The notes: generated by a model not told the origin, from the letters alone. Shown: positions 52,194-60,100, counted from the first letter of the stretch. The stretch: 64,000 nt of DNA from Microbacterium pygmaeum (GCF_900100885.1 NZ_LT629692.1:558001-622000), one strand, 5' to 3'. Translations and numbers: made by a program.

Positions 52194-52279
52194 AACTCCT
52201 CCTCGCGCCTGGCGGCTCGGAGTGCGACCTGCGGGAATCCGCGGGTCGGCTCGCTGAGGCGGTCATGCCAGGAGGAGTT
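52194..52279. repeat. Interrupted inverted repeat with AGGAGGAGTT ends
   Basis: Perfect 10-bp arms AACTCCTCCT (52194-52203) and AGGAGGAGTT (52270-52279) enclose 66 bases with further GCC/GGC pairing next to the arms. Just outside lies the palindrome GGAACCGGTTCC (52163-52174). The arms look like strong ribosome-binding sites on both strands, each followed by ATG or GTG, but no convincing gene follows. Together with the terminator below this fills the 305-base gap 52064-52368. Confidence 0.6.
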
Positions 52280-52319
52280 ATGACACACGTCGCCCCGGCG
52301 GACCGCCGGAACAGGCGCG

Positions 52320-52353
52320 GAGAGGGCGCGATCCCATCGGATCGCGCCCTCTC
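52320..52353. terminator. Terminator hairpin between dcd and the MarR-like gene
   Basis: Perfect 15-bp stem GAGAGGGCGCGATCC / GGATCGCGCCCTCTC with loop CATC. It lies 16 bases past the stop codon of the minus-strand regulator and can serve both converging transcripts. Confidence 0.85.
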
Positions 52354-52368
52354 TGTTCGTCTGAGCGA

Positions 52369-53271
52369 TCAGACGGCGTCGGATGCCGGGCTCGCGGCGC
52401 TCCCGCGGGCGAAACCCGCGTCGAAGCCGCGCTCGTAGGCGCGTTCCGCGCCGCGGCGCTCGCTACGGTGCCCGTGCTCGAAGCCACGGTGCCCGCCGCG
52501 CGGGCCGAACCCGTGTCCGGAACCGCACGCCGCAGACGCGGTGCGCGGATCGAAGCCGTCCTCGGGGCGTCCCAGGAATTCGGGTCCGACGGGGCCGAAG
52601 CCCGGACGGAAGCCGTGGTGACGGTTGTGGCCGTAGCCATCGCGGATCTCTCCGTCGGCGGGCTCGGGTGCCTCGCCGCCGGCCTCCGGGCCGAACCCGG
52701 TGTCGCCGGGGAAGCCCCCGCGACCGGGGAAGCCCCCACGCCCGGGGAAGCCCTCACGTCCGGGGAGACCGCCGCGGCCGCGCCAGGGTCCGAATCCCGG
52801 GCCGAAGCCCGAACGGAACCCTCGGCGCACCTTCGGTGCATTCTCGTCCCAGCCGAGTTCGCGGGCGATCGCCTCGAGCGAGGCGAGGGTGGTCGCGAAG
52901 TCCTCGGGCGAGACCGCGCCGGCGACCCGCGAGCGGATACCCTCGACGAGCTCGCCGAGCCGTGCCTGTGCGGCGCGACCCTCTTCGGTGATCGTCCAGG
53001 TGCCGTCGCCCTGCTGCTCGACCCAGCCGCGCTCGGCCAGGCCTCCAAGGCGCTTGCCCTTGCGGGCCAGACGCTCGGCGAAGCCCGCGGCGTCGACGTC
53101 TCCGGACAGGATGTTGAGGATCATCCAGTCGCGGCGGCTCGTGCCGGTGCCGTCGAAGGCGGTCGCGAACTCCTGCGAAAGGAGCGCGTCGACCGTGCGC
53201 AGCCAGAAGCCGAGCGGCTTCGGGTCGGAGGTGGGCGGGTTTTCTGCGTGTGTGTTGTCTTCGGTGGTCAT
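52369..53271 (-). CDS. MarR-like regulator with Gly/Phe-rich C-terminal repeats
   Basis: 300-aa protein. Residues ~18-125 form a MarR-type winged helix (RTVDALLSQEFATAFDGTGT, SRRDWMILNILSGDVDAAGF, WTITEEGRAAQARLG). From residue ~150 on it is low-complexity: GFGPGFGPWRGRGG, three GRGGFPGRGG-like repeats, then His/Gly-rich FGPRGGHRGFEHGH. The tail might mediate self-association or bind nucleic acid or metal; this is inference. AAAGGA lies before the ATG. Divergent from a second regulator with a similar Gly/His-rich segment. Confidence 0.82.
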   Translation of the reverse strand: MTTEDNTHAENPPTSDPKPLGFWLRTVDALLSQEFATAFDGTGTSRRDWMILNILSGDVDAAGFAERLARKGKRLGGLAERGWVEQQGDGTWTITEEGRAAQARLGELVEGIRSRVAGAVSPEDFATTLASLEAIARELGWDENAPKVRRGFRSGFGPGFGPWRGRGGLPGREGFPGRGGFPGRGGFPGDTGFGPEAGGEAPEPADGEIRDGYGHNRHHGFRPGFGPVGPEFLGRPEDGFDPRTASAACGSGHGFGPRGGHRGFEHGHRSERRGAERAYERGFDAGFARGSAASPASDAV

Positions 53272-53339
53272 TGTGAATCCTTTCGGGGCGGTGCCGCGGT
53301 ATCAGATCGCGGGGCCGCCGATTCTTCCATGTCGTTTTG

Positions 53340-53390
53340 CATGTACATGTAGTGTGACATATGAATGTGAATCATGTCAAGTCGCATGTA
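53340..53390. promoter_or_regulatory. AT-rich divergent operator region
   Basis: CATGTACATG palindrome (53340-53349), inverted repeat TGACAT / ATGTCA (53355-53360 and 53374-53379) and direct repeats GCATGTA (53339-53345 and 53384-53390). It lies between two divergent MarR-like genes, whose products probably bind here. Confidence 0.6.
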
Positions 53391-53400
53391 AATTCGAGAT

Positions 53401-53988
53401 ATGGCCGACACTCCGAACGACCCGACCGACGCGATTGCCGCCGCACTGGCGAGGCTGCGCGGACGCCGGATGCCGCGGCCGCCGTGGGCCGATGGCGTGA
53501 TGCCCGAGGGTGCAGCGGGACCCTGGGGACGCGGCCCGCACGGCATGCACGGGCACGGCGGCCGGCCCGATCACGGCGGCCACTCGCGCGACCCGGGAGA
53601 CGCGTCGCGCGGTCGCGGTGGCCCGCCGCCGTGGCTCGCCGGCGCGCGCCTCGGCGGCCCCGCGCGGCTCCGGCTGCTGGAGGCTCTGGCCGCGGCATCC
53701 CACCCGCTCAGCGTGGGAGAGATCGCCGAGGCCGTCGGCGTCGACCAGCCGCGGGCGTCACGCCTCGTCCAGCAGGGCGTCGAGACGGGACTCGTCCGTC
53801 GCGAAGCCGATCCGGACGACGCGCGGCGCACGCGCGTCGCACTCACCGACGCCGGGCGGAGCATCGTCCGCGGATTCCGTGGCGAGCGTCGCGACGCGAT
53901 CGACACCGCGCTGAGCACCTTCACCGACCAGGAGCGCGCCGACCTGGCGCGGCTGCTCACCAAGCTCGCCGACGCCTGGCCCCGCTGA
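53401..53988 (+). CDS. MarR family regulator with Gly/His-rich N-terminal segment
   Basis: 195-aa regulator. Residues ~22-77 are low complexity (GPWGRGPHGMHGHGGRPDHG, then GHSRDPGDASRGRGG). Residues ~85-170 are a MarR winged helix: RLLEALAAASHPLSVGEIAE, AVGVDQPRASRLVQQGVETG, READPDDARRTRVALTDAG. The His/Gly segment could bind metal. Its 3' end forms the first unit of a tandem repeat. It and the neighbour probably cross- and autoregulate through 53340-53390. Confidence 0.85.
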   Translation: MADTPNDPTDAIAAALARLRGRRMPRPPWADGVMPEGAAGPWGRGPHGMHGHGGRPDHGGHSRDPGDASRGRGGPPPWLAGARLGGPARLRLLEALAAASHPLSVGEIAEAVGVDQPRASRLVQQGVETGLVRREADPDDARRTRVALTDAGRSIVRGFRGERRDAIDTALSTFTDQERADLARLLTKLADAWPR

Positions 53989-54042
53989 GCCGGACGGCCC
54001 CGCTGGGCCGGCGGGCCCGCTGGGCCGACCCCGCTGGGCCGG
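53981..54042. repeat. Tandem CCCCGCTGGGCCGG-like repeats
   Basis: Copies at 53981, 53998, 54016 and 54029 (13-14 bases each, spaced 13-18). The first copy includes the stop codon of the preceding gene (CCCGCTGAGCCGG). Confidence 0.8.
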
Positions 54043-54064
54043 CGACCCGCACGCGCGCGCCTGT

Positions 54065-54106
54065 TTCCTGTCCGCGCGGCGTCGTTCTGTGCCGCGCGAA
54101 CAGGAA
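54065..54106. repeat. Inverted repeat related to that at 10229
   Basis: Arms TTCCTGTCCGCGCGGC and GCCGCGCGAACAGGAA (15 of 16 pair) around a 10-nt loop GTCGTTCTGT. Arm start, loop length and TCTGT in the loop recall the hairpin at 10229-10272. Confidence 0.75.
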
Positions 54107-54112
54107 TGTGCC

Positions 54113-54159
54113 GCGCGACAGCGCGAAGCGCCCGGGGCGCGCGCGACAGCGCGAAGCGC
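54113..54159. repeat. Two 19-bp direct repeats
   Basis: GCGCGACAGCGCGAAGCGC at 54113-54131 and 54141-54159. Confidence 0.75.
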
Positions 54160-54179
54160 GCGCGCCAGACCGCCCGCGG

Positions 54180-54580
54180 TGCAGGGCCGGGTGGCAGCAC
54201 AGCAGCATGAGGCGCAGCTGCTCGTCGCCGACCTCCGGATGTTCCACGATCGGCACCTCCTCAGGCGCTCCGGGTTCACGGACGAGTTCGGGTGCCGCGG
54301 CGGTGAGGCGACGAGCGGATGCCGCAGCCCGCCGCAGCCGGTCGATGGCACGGTTGCGGGCCACCGTGTAGAGCCATCCGGCCGGGTTGGCGGGGATCCC
54401 TTCGGCGCCCCACGTCTCCACCGCCTGGACGAGCGCGTCCTGCACGCTCTCATCGGCCAAGTCGAGGTCGCCGAACCGCGCCGCGAGGATGGCGAGCAGG
54501 TGCCCGCCGTCCTCGCGAGCGAGGCTGGTGATGGCGGCCGAGACGGCCGGGTCGGTGCGCAGAGCCGTCGGGTCCGTCAG
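54180..54580 (-). pseudogene. Truncated ECF42-type sigma factor
   Basis: The frame starts at CTG (54578-54580), overlapping the stop of the DGPF gene, and reads DESVQDALVQAVETWGAEGI, PANPAGWLYTVARNRAIDRL and QLRLMLLCCHPAL, the sigma-2 and linker region of ECF42 factors. After HPAL the family sequence stops and the frame runs through GC-rich repeat DNA to 53957. Sigma-4 and the long C-terminal extension are gone, so it cannot be a normal sigma factor. The unusual CTG start may be real or another sign of decay. Confidence 0.75.
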
Positions 54581-54960
54581 GAGACGAGGCGCGGTGCGCC
54601 GGTCTCATCCGGGCGCATCGCGATGGGTCGCACCTCGACGGACCCCGCCGGGATCGGCAGTTCGGTGGCCAGGGCGAGCGCCTCGTCGAGATCCGCGGCA
54701 CGGACGACGTAGAACCCGGCGAGCTGCTCCTTGGTCTCGGCGAACGGTCCGTCGATGATCGCCGGTTCGGCGCCGTACGCACGACGCACGGTGGTGGCGG
54801 TGGCGCTGGGCTGCAGACTGCCACCGCTGATGAACACGCCCCGCTCGAACAGTCCGCGTGTGTAGGCCGTCCAGGCGCCCATCGCCTCCTCGAGACCGGG
54901 TTCGCCCGGACCGGGTGCGGGGTTCGACTCGTCAGCCCCGATGATCAGCATGTACTCCAT
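54577..54960 (-). CDS. DGPF/YCII-domain protein
   Basis: 127-aa dimeric alpha/beta-barrel protein. It starts MEYMLIIGADES and holds the DGPFAETKEQLAGFYVVRAA block with the name-giving DGPF, and ends VEVRPIAMRP. Such proteins are the usual partner genes of ECF42 sigma factors; here the sigma gene behind it is truncated. GAGGGGG precedes the ATG at 54958-54960. Enzymatic role unknown. Confidence 0.9.
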   Translation of the reverse strand: MEYMLIIGADESNPAPGPGEPGLEEAMGAWTAYTRGLFERGVFISGGSLQPSATATTVRRAYGAEPAIIDGPFAETKEQLAGFYVVRAADLDEALALATELPIPAGSVEVRPIAMRPDETGAPRLVS

Positions 54961-54984
54961 GATTTCCCCCTCTGATTGCCGAAC

Positions 54985-55046
54985 AGTCCGATGATGACAG
55001 CCACGACGACCGGAACCGTCAGGTCGTGGCCGATGCGCATCGGACT
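54985..55046. other. Nested inverted repeats between MFS and DGPF genes
   Basis: Outer arms AGTCCGATG (54985-54993) and CATCGGACT (55038-55046); inner arms GCCACGAC (55000-55007) and GTCGTGGC (55023-55030). All pairs are perfect. It may end the MFS transcript (minus strand) or form a leader of the DGPF gene. Confidence 0.5.
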
Positions 55047-55133
55047 GCGTTCGGACGGGGACGCTCCCCGTCTCTCGCAGTCATGACGCAGCGGGATCGT
55101 CGGATCGACAGCATCCGCAGGAAATTCTTGGAA

Positions 55134-56564
55134 TCAGATCCGCTGGTGCTTGGGCAGCTTCACGACCAGCAGCAGACCGAGGCCGATCGCCAGGATGATC
55201 GTAATCCCGAGGATGCCGAAGTAGGTCGCCCCGAACCATCCGATGAACAGCGCCCACAGCAATGGGGAGAGGAAGCTCATCGCCCGTCCGGTGGTGGCAT
55301 AGAGCCCGAACACCTCGCCCTGCATGGTGTGGGGCGTCACGCGGGCCAGGAGCGAGCGACTGGATGCCTGAGCCGGGCCGACTGCGGCCGACAGGACGAT
55401 CCCGCCGATCCAGAAGACGGTCTTGCCGCCCTCGTGGAAGAAGAAGACGAACAGCGCCGAGACGATCAGGATCGACAGAGCCGCGATGATCACGGCCCGC
55501 GCGCCGAAGCGGTCATCGAGCCGGCCCGCGGCGATCGTCGAGATCCCGGCGACCAGGTTCAGCGCGATCCCGAAGATGATCACCTCGTTCGGGGTGAACC
55601 CGAAGGCGGCCGCGGCCAGCACGCCGCCGAACGCGAAGACGCCGGCGAGCCCGTCGCGGTAGACGGCGCTGGAGATCAGGAACCAGAACGTCGACCGGTG
55701 ATTGCGGTACAGCGAGACGATGTCCCCCACCAGCACCACGTAGCTCTCGAAGAAGCCGACCTTTGGGCGGTCGAGCCGCGCGGCGGCCTCGGGCACATTG
55801 AGGACGAAGGGCAGGGCGAACACGATCGTCCAGACCGCGGCGCCGACCGCGATCAGGCGGTACGCGAGTCCGCCCGAGACGTCCAGGCCGAACCACTCGA
55901 ACTGATTCAGGAGGACGACGATGACCAGCGCGAGAATGCCCCCGATGTAGCCGAGGCCCCAGCCGAGTCCACTCACGCGCCCGATCGTCTTCGGCGTCGA
56001 GACCTGCACGAGCATGGCGTTGTAGTTGACGCCGGCGATCTCGGAGGCCACCGACCCGAGGGCGACGATCGCCGCGCCGACCCAGAAGAACGCCGGTTCG
56101 GCGTAGACGAAGAACAGCCCGAACTGCAGCAGCGCCAGCACGACGGTCCCGCCGATGACCCACTTCTTCTTGTTGCCCTGCGCGTCGGCGCGCTGGCCGA
56201 GCACGGGAGCCAGCAGCAGGATCAGGATGCCGGCGGCGAACGCCACCCACCCGTACCAGCTCGCCAGATCGGCAAGACCGCGGCAGTACCCGGTGGCGGC
56301 GTCGACGGCGTTGGAGCACTCGATCGTGCCGTCCGCGTTCTGCGCGGCGACGCCGGCCGGCAGGAAGCTGTCCGAGACGAGGTAGAGCGAGACGAAGACG
56401 AAGGTCAGGATGACGGAGTTGAAGGGCTGCGTCGCCCAGTCCCAGAACGCCCACGACACGACCTGTTTGCGGGGGACCGGTGTCGCATCGACCTCATCGG
56501 TGCGCAGGGCCGCGGTGTTCAGCAGCGGCTCCGCAGGTGGCTGCGAGGCGTCGGGTTCGCTCAT
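55134..56564 (-). CDS. MFS transporter, UMF1 family
   Basis: 476-aa membrane protein with about twelve segments. VVSWAFWDWATQPFNSVILT (WDW motif) and QRADAQGNKKKWVIGGTVVL are typical of the UMF1/Atg22-like branch, whose substrates are mostly unknown; SEIAGVNYNAMLVQVSTP follows. It overlaps the acetyltransferase gene by four bases, so both are co-translated. Start ATG 56562-56564. Confidence 0.9.
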   Translation of the reverse strand: MSEPDASQPPAEPLLNTAALRTDEVDATPVPRKQVVSWAFWDWATQPFNSVILTFVFVSLYLVSDSFLPAGVAAQNADGTIECSNAVDAATGYCRGLADLASWYGWVAFAAGILILLLAPVLGQRADAQGNKKKWVIGGTVVLALLQFGLFFVYAEPAFFWVGAAIVALGSVASEIAGVNYNAMLVQVSTPKTIGRVSGLGWGLGYIGGILALVIVVLLNQFEWFGLDVSGGLAYRLIAVGAAVWTIVFALPFVLNVPEAAARLDRPKVGFFESYVVLVGDIVSLYRNHRSTFWFLISSAVYRDGLAGVFAFGGVLAAAAFGFTPNEVIIFGIALNLVAGISTIAAGRLDDRFGARAVIIAALSILIVSALFVFFFHEGGKTVFWIGGIVLSAAVGPAQASSRSLLARVTPHTMQGEVFGLYATTGRAMSFLSPLLWALFIGWFGATYFGILGITIILAIGLGLLLVVKLPKHQRI

Positions 56565-57157
56565 GCCGTAACGCTAGGTCCGTTGGGTGAACGAGAAGTG
56601 GCGCCGCGCCACTCGCGTTCGAGGATCGCGTAGATCCCGGTGTCGCTCCACTCGTCCTTCAGCCACATGTGCTCGACGAAGTGCGCCTCGTGACGCATCC
56701 CGAGCCGAAGGCACATCGCCACGGACGCGTCGTTGCGCGGATCGAGCTCCGCGTACACCCGGTGCAGGCCGATCTCGTCGAACGCGACATCGAGCAGCAG
56801 CCGCGCAGCCTCGGTCGCGTACCCCTTTCCGACGGCGGACGGATGCAGGATCCAGCCGATCTCGGCGGTGCGATCCTCGACACTCTGCAGGTGGAAGTAC
56901 ATGGTGCCGACGAACCGGCCGTCCTCGTCACGGATGGCGGGCTGGACGAAGTCGTCGGGCTTGTCCAGACGCCCGGCTCCGGCATCCCGGGCGAGCACCT
57001 CCGCCACCTTCTCGCGCGAGCGCGGCTCGTAGAGCAGGAACCGGCACACCTCGGGGTCGGACTGCATCTCGTAGAGCGGCTCGAAGTCGTCCTCGCACAG
57101 CAGGTCGAGCGTCACGCGCTCGCCGTGCAGCGGCCGGAAGTCCCAGGGCAGTGCCAT
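56561..57157 (-). CDS. GNAT family N-acetyltransferase (RimJ/RimL-like)
   Basis: 198-aa acetyltransferase. RPLHGERVTLDLLCEDDFEP starts the fold; IGWILHPSAVGKGYATEAAR is the acetyl-CoA pyrophosphate loop; ELDPRNDASVAMCLRLGMRH closes it. Similar to RimJ/RimL-type enzymes, substrate unknown. Upstream of and coupled to the MFS gene. Confidence 0.9.
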   Translation of the reverse strand: MALPWDFRPLHGERVTLDLLCEDDFEPLYEMQSDPEVCRFLLYEPRSREKVAEVLARDAGAGRLDKPDDFVQPAIRDEDGRFVGTMYFHLQSVEDRTAEIGWILHPSAVGKGYATEAARLLLDVAFDEIGLHRVYAELDPRNDASVAMCLRLGMRHEAHFVEHMWLKDEWSDTGIYAILEREWRGATSRSPNGPSVTA

Positions 57158-57179
57158 GAAGCCATGATGGCCCGCCGGA

Positions 57180-57185
57180 TAGGCT
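57180..57185 (+). promoter_or_regulatory. -10 box TAGGCT before the 57214 remnant
   Basis: TAGGCT lies 28 bases before the ATG at 57214, with GGAAGAGGG as ribosome-binding site. The promoter of the decayed gene seems intact. Confidence 0.5.
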
Positions 57186-57213
57186 CACGGGCAGAACCTG
57201 CGGAAGAGGGCCG

Positions 57214-57535
57214 ATGAGCGAAGCGGATGCTGCGACCGGGGTCCCGCGCGGCCGAACCGCGCGACGCGCTGCGCGCATGAAGGACCTCGGCGCGAACGCC
57301 GATTCGGTCGTGTTGTATTTCAAGGAGCGCATCTACGCGACCTTCACCGGCCTCGCGATCGTCCTGGTGGCCACGGTGAGCGATCATCCCACCCCGGCCC
57401 ATTCGGCGCTTCTGCTCGTGCTGGGCGTACTGGGCATCACGGCAGCTCGTCGTGCTGGGCCTGCTCGTGGTGCTGCTGCAGACGCTCGCCCACAGCGAAG
57501 AGAAACCTGAGCCAGTTCATATCAAGTTCATTTGA
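57214..57535 (+). pseudogene. Membrane protein gene with internal deletion and frameshift
   Basis: The first ~78 codons read MKDLGANADSVVLYFKERIY, ATFTGLAIVLVATVSD and LLVLGVLGITAA. Then, in another frame from about 57451, comes QLVVLGLLVVLLQTLAHSEE and KPEPVHIKFI to the TGA at 57533-57535. This looks like the two ends of a longer multi-helix protein joined by a deletion of the middle that shifted the frame. The uninterrupted first frame ends at 57510 in Arg/Ala-rich junk. The last stop codon overlaps the dnaK -35 box. Confidence 0.6.
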
Positions 57536-57561
57536 CATGCTCACCGCGCCTTCGATAGGGT
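57532..57561 (+). promoter_or_regulatory. dnaK promoter
   Basis: -35 TTGACA (57532-57537), 18-bp spacer, -10 TAGGGT (57556-57561): a near-consensus housekeeping promoter. The HspR site overlaps its -10 and transcript start. Confidence 0.75.
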
Positions 57562-57580
57562 TGAGTCATCTCGGCTCAAC
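57560..57580. promoter_or_regulatory. HAIR operator (HspR binding site)
   Basis: GTTGAG and CTCAAC arms nine bases apart match the HAIR consensus CTTGAGT-N7-ACTCAAG closely. It lies between the -10 box and the dnaK start. Confidence 0.85.
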
Positions 57581-57622
57581 CTCGGTTGATCCGACCCACA
57601 CACTTTCAACAAAGGAGAAGCA

Positions 57623-59503
57623 ATGCCACGTGCTGTTGGAATCGACCTCGGTACCACCAACTCCGTCGTCAGCGTCCTGGAGGGCGGCGAGCCCAAGGTC
57701 ATCGCGAACGCCGAGGGTTTCCGCACGACTCCGTCGGTCGTCGCCTACACGAAGGACGGCGAGGTGCTCGTCGGCGAGACCGCGAAGCGCCAGGCCGTCA
57801 CCAACGTCGACCGCACCGTCTCTTCGGTCAAGCGCCACATGGGCACGGACTGGAAGTTCGACGTCGACGGCAAGAAGTACACGCCGCAGGAGATCTCGGC
57901 GCGCATCCTCGCCAAGCTCAAGCGCGACGCCGAGGAGTACCTGGGCGACTCGGTGACGGATGCCGTCATCACCGTCCCCGCGTACTTCAATGACGCCGAG
58001 CGCCACGCGACGAAGGAAGCCGGCGAGATCGCGGGCCTGAACGTCCTGCGCATCATCAACGAGCCCACCGCTGCTGCGCTGGCCTACGGCCTGGACCGCG
58101 GCAAGGAGGACGAGCTCATCCTCGTCTTCGACCTCGGTGGTGGAACGTTCGACGTCTCGCTGCTGGAGGTGGGCAAGGACGACGACTTCTCGACGATCCA
58201 GGTGCGCTCCACTGCCGGCGACAACCGCCTCGGCGGTGACGACTGGGACCAGCGACTCGTCGACTACTTCATCAAGCAGTTCAAGGACACCACCGGCGTC
58301 GACGTGTCGGGTGACAAGATCGCCCTGCAGCGCCTCAAGGAGGCTGCGGAGCAGGCGAAGAAGGAACTCAGCTCCTCGATGTCCACCAGCGTGAACCTGC
58401 CCTACCTGTCGCTCACCGACAGCGGCCCGGTCTCGCTCTCCGAGACGATCACGCGCGCCAAGTTCGAGGACCTCACCAAGGATCTGCTGGATCGCACCAA
58501 GAAGCCGTTCGAGGACGTCATCCGCGAAGCCGGCATCAAGGTCAGCGACATCGACCACGTCGTGCTCGTGGGTGGTTCCACCCGCATGCCCGCCGTCGCC
58601 GAGCTGGTCAAGCAGGAGGCCGGCAAGGAGGCCAATAAGGGCGTCAACCCGGATGAGGTCGTCGCCGTCGGCGCCGCCCTCCAGGCCGGCGTCCTCAAGG
58701 GCGAGCGCAAGGACGTGCTCCTGATCGACGTCACCCCCCTGAGCCTCGGCATCGAGACCAAGGGCGGCATCATGACGAAGCTCATCGAGCGCAACACCGC
58801 CATCCCCACCAAGCGCAGCGAGACCTTCACGACCGCCGACGACAACCAGCCGTCGGTCGCGATCCAGGTCTTCCAGGGCGAGCGCGACTTCACGCGCGAC
58901 AACAAGCCGCTCGGCACCTTCGAGCTCACCGGCATCGCCCCGGCTCCCCGCGGCATCCCGCAGGTGGAGGTCACCTTCGACATCGACGCGAACGGCATCG
59001 TGAACGTCTCCGCGAAGGACAAGGGCACCGGCAAGGAGCAGTCGATGACCATCACCGGCGGCTCGTCGCTGCCCAAGGAGGACATCGAGCGCATGGTCCG
59101 TGAGGCCGAGGAGAACGCGGCCGAGGACAAGAAGCGCCGTGAGTCCGCCGAGGTGCGCAACCAGGCCGAGACGCTCGCGTACTCGATCGACAAGCTCATC
59201 AAGGAGAACGACGACAAGCTCCCCGAGGACGTCAAGACCTCGGTCCAGGCCGACGTCGACGCGCTCAAGACGGCGCTGGCCGGCGAGGACGACGACGCGG
59301 TCAAGACCGCGTTCGACGCGCTCAACGCCAGCCAGGGCAAGCTCGGCGAGGCCATCTACGCCTCGTCGCAGGCTGCCGGCGACGCTCCGACGGGCGCGGG
59401 GACCGATCCCGACGCGACCGACCCGGGCAACGGACAGGCGCCGAACCCCGAAGAGGACGTCATCGACGCCGAGGTCGTCGACGACGAAGACGACAAGAAG
59501 TAG
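57623..59503 (+). CDS. dnaK: Chaperone DnaK (Hsp70)
   Basis: 626-aa ATP-dependent chaperone. GIDLGTTNSVVSVLEGGE, IINEPTAAALAYGLDRGKED, VFDLGGGTFDVSLLEVG and VLVGGSTRMPAVAEL form the nucleotide-binding domain; LGIETKGGIMTKLIERNT marks the substrate domain; the helical lid and the tail ending EEDVIDAEVVDDEDDKK (EEVD-like acidic end) follow. AAAGGAGAAGC precedes the ATG. First gene of the heat-shock operon. Confidence 0.98.
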   Translation: MPRAVGIDLGTTNSVVSVLEGGEPKVIANAEGFRTTPSVVAYTKDGEVLVGETAKRQAVTNVDRTVSSVKRHMGTDWKFDVDGKKYTPQEISARILAKLKRDAEEYLGDSVTDAVITVPAYFNDAERHATKEAGEIAGLNVLRIINEPTAAALAYGLDRGKEDELILVFDLGGGTFDVSLLEVGKDDDFSTIQVRSTAGDNRLGGDDWDQRLVDYFIKQFKDTTGVDVSGDKIALQRLKEAAEQAKKELSSSMSTSVNLPYLSLTDSGPVSLSETITRAKFEDLTKDLLDRTKKPFEDVIREAGIKVSDIDHVVLVGGSTRMPAVAELVKQEAGKEANKGVNPDEVVAVGAALQAGVLKGERKDVLLIDVTPLSLGIETKGGIMTKLIERNTAIPTKRSETFTTADDNQPSVAIQVFQGERDFTRDNKPLGTFELTGIAPAPRGIPQVEVTFDIDANGIVNVSAKDKGTGKEQSMTITGGSSLPKEDIERMVREAEENAAEDKKRRESAEVRNQAETLAYSIDKLIKENDDKLPEDVKTSVQADVDALKTALAGEDDDAVKTAFDALNASQGKLGEAIYASSQAAGDAPTGAGTDPDATDPGNGQAPNPEEDVIDAEVVDDEDDKK

Positions 59504-59512
59504 GACAGACAC

Positions 59513-60100
59513 ATGTCGAAGAAGGACCACGACGAGCCGTACGGCTACGACGGGCCCGACGCACCGGAGCCGGCGGAGGAATCCGCCGGCTCCGGCGCGG
59601 CCGCCGACGCGCTGACGGTCGATGACATCCTGGGTTCGCCCCAGAACGCCGACGCCGCGGCCGAAGACGCCGTGCTTGCCGACCTCGAGTCGACGCTGCT
59701 GCTGGACCTCAAGCGCCTGCAGGCGGAGTACGCCAACTACCGCCGCCGCACCGAGGACCAGCGCGAGCGCGAGATCGAGCGCGCCAAGGGCGAGGCCGCC
59801 AAGGGCCTGGTTCCCGTGCTCGACGACCTCGACCGCGCCGAGAAGCACGGCGACCTCGAAGACGGCACGCCGTTTTCGGCGATCGCCGTCAAGGTGCGCG
59901 CCGTCGCCGAGAAGCTCGGGGTCACCTCCTACGGATCCGCCGGCGAGGTGTTCGATCCGCAGCAGCACGAGGCGATCTTCCAGGCGCCCACACCCGGCGT
60001 CACCGAGCCGACGATCCTCGAGGTCGTCGAAGTCGGCTACCGCCTGGGATCCGTCGAACTGCGGCCCGCGAAGGTCGTCGTCGCCGTGCCGGCCGACTAG
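59513..60100 (+). CDS. grpE: Nucleotide exchange factor GrpE
   Basis: 195-aa co-chaperone that releases ADP from DnaK. An acidic disordered start is followed by a long helix (LLDLKRLQAEYANYRRRTED, REREIERAKGEAAKGLVPVL) and the beta-wing with PQQHEAIFQAPTPGVTEPT, VVEVGYRLGSVELRPAKVVV. Starts ten bases after dnaK. Confidence 0.96.
   Translation: MSKKDHDEPYGYDGPDAPEPAEESAGSGAAADALTVDDILGSPQNADAAAEDAVLADLESTLLLDLKRLQAEYANYRRRTEDQREREIERAKGEAAKGLVPVLDDLDRAEKHGDLEDGTPFSAIAVKVRAVAEKLGVTSYGSAGEVFDPQQHEAIFQAPTPGVTEPTILEVVEVGYRLGSVELRPAKVVVAVPAD

Noticed and set aside
52279..52438. Short plus-strand frame with an ideal ribosome-binding site AGGAGG before ATG
   Set aside because: It runs through the terminator hairpin and into the antisense of the MarR-like gene; the protein has no plausible features. 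The site is explained better as part of the palindromic element.
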